The translations under genes and the position numbers were made by a program. Below the pieces are notes generated by a model. That model did not search any database. It saw nothing but the letters and a program-made list of their open reading frames with translations, and was not told where the DNA came from. From the NCBI GenBank assembly GCA_019638575.1, contig JAHBTN010000012.1, positions 52,574 through 116,573 on the forward strand: a DNA stretch of 64,000 nucleotides, read 5' to 3'. Shown one piece after another: positions 63,917-64,000 of this stretch (its first letter is position 1; each line of letters begins with the position of its first letter). The DNA is from Ferruginibacter sp. (lineage in GTDB: Bacteria > Bacteroidota > Bacteroidia > Chitinophagales > Chitinophagaceae).

Positions 63917-64000
63917 TATAGCTGTAGCAGGTGATAAACTTTTGTACAATGGTAATAAAAAACTGCAAAAAATGCAGGTATATTATATTGTTGGAGATAG

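Noticed and set aside
1-64000. CRISPR arrays, tRNA or rRNA genes, insertion sequences
   Set aside because: No evenly spaced repeat series, cloverleaf in the gaps, or transposase-like frame was seen in reading the sequence by eye.

Overview
This window is an AT-rich chromosomal segment of a Bacteroidota bacterium, most likely a Chitinophagaceae member (Ferruginibacter/Sediminibacterium-like; the genus is a guess). The phylum call rests on a SusC/SusD pair, a short primary sigma factor beginning MRQLKI, a GLPGLI-family protein, DUF4249, DUF3822, a type IX secretion (T9SS) C-terminal domain, and -7 promoter elements of the form TAnnTTTG. No rRNA, tRNA, CRISPR array, phage or insertion sequence was found.

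Layout. 0-3.3 kb: 3' part of gyrA, then the primary sigma factor gene on the other strand, with back-to-back intrinsic terminators between them. 3.6-14.1 kb: a glycogen cluster (glgB, glgC, glgA and a ROK sugar kinase) interrupted by an outer-membrane beta-barrel receptor and a GLPGLI protein. 14.1-34.3 kb: mixed housekeeping and envelope genes. These are a VOC-fold protein, two lipoproteins, a DEAD-box helicase, lpxK, DUF3822-rsmD, a MATE exporter, a DUF1801 protein, a PIN toxin-antitoxin pair, an M1 peptidase, folB, trxB, an orphan DUF4249 lipoprotein, a TraB/GumN protein, a DUF3857 protein and a T9SS-secreted protein. 34.3-35.5 kb: a periplasmic TPR protein.

35.6-61.5 kb is the centrepiece: a roughly 26 kb polysaccharide-utilisation and sialic-acid catabolism locus, almost all on the minus strand. 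In transcription order it holds susC, susD, an intrinsic terminator, N-acetylneuraminate lyase, a NanM-like kelch mutarotase, an MFS transporter broken by a one-base frameshift, an AGE-family epimerase, a GH33 sialidase, a GH35 beta-galactosidase, a GH20 hexosaminidase, a GH2 enzyme, a sulfatase, a short relic resembling the end of a formylglycine-generating enzyme, a sugar-lactone-oxidase-like flavoprotein, a second sulfatase, and an SGNH esterase-GH20 hexosaminidase fusion. A divergent FadR-type GntR regulator sits next to susC, and two perfect inverted repeats overlap the predicted susC promoter. The inferred job is capture and stepwise removal of sialic acid, sulfate, galactose and N-acetylhexosamine from a mucin-like or keratan-sulfate-like glycan, followed by conversion of sialic acid to ManNAc and GlcNAc.

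61.5-64 kb: a ClC-type channel with CBS domains and a small secreted OB-fold-like protein.

Most notable observations: the frameshifted sialic-acid transporter; the double-dyad operator; the terminator that separates susCD from the catabolic genes; the SGNH-GH20 fusion; the oxidase and enzyme relic between two sulfatases; motif substitutions in RsmD, the ROK kinase and the DUF3857 protein; and five genes whose -7 promoter element lies only 4-8 bases before the ATG, which suggests leaderless transcripts.
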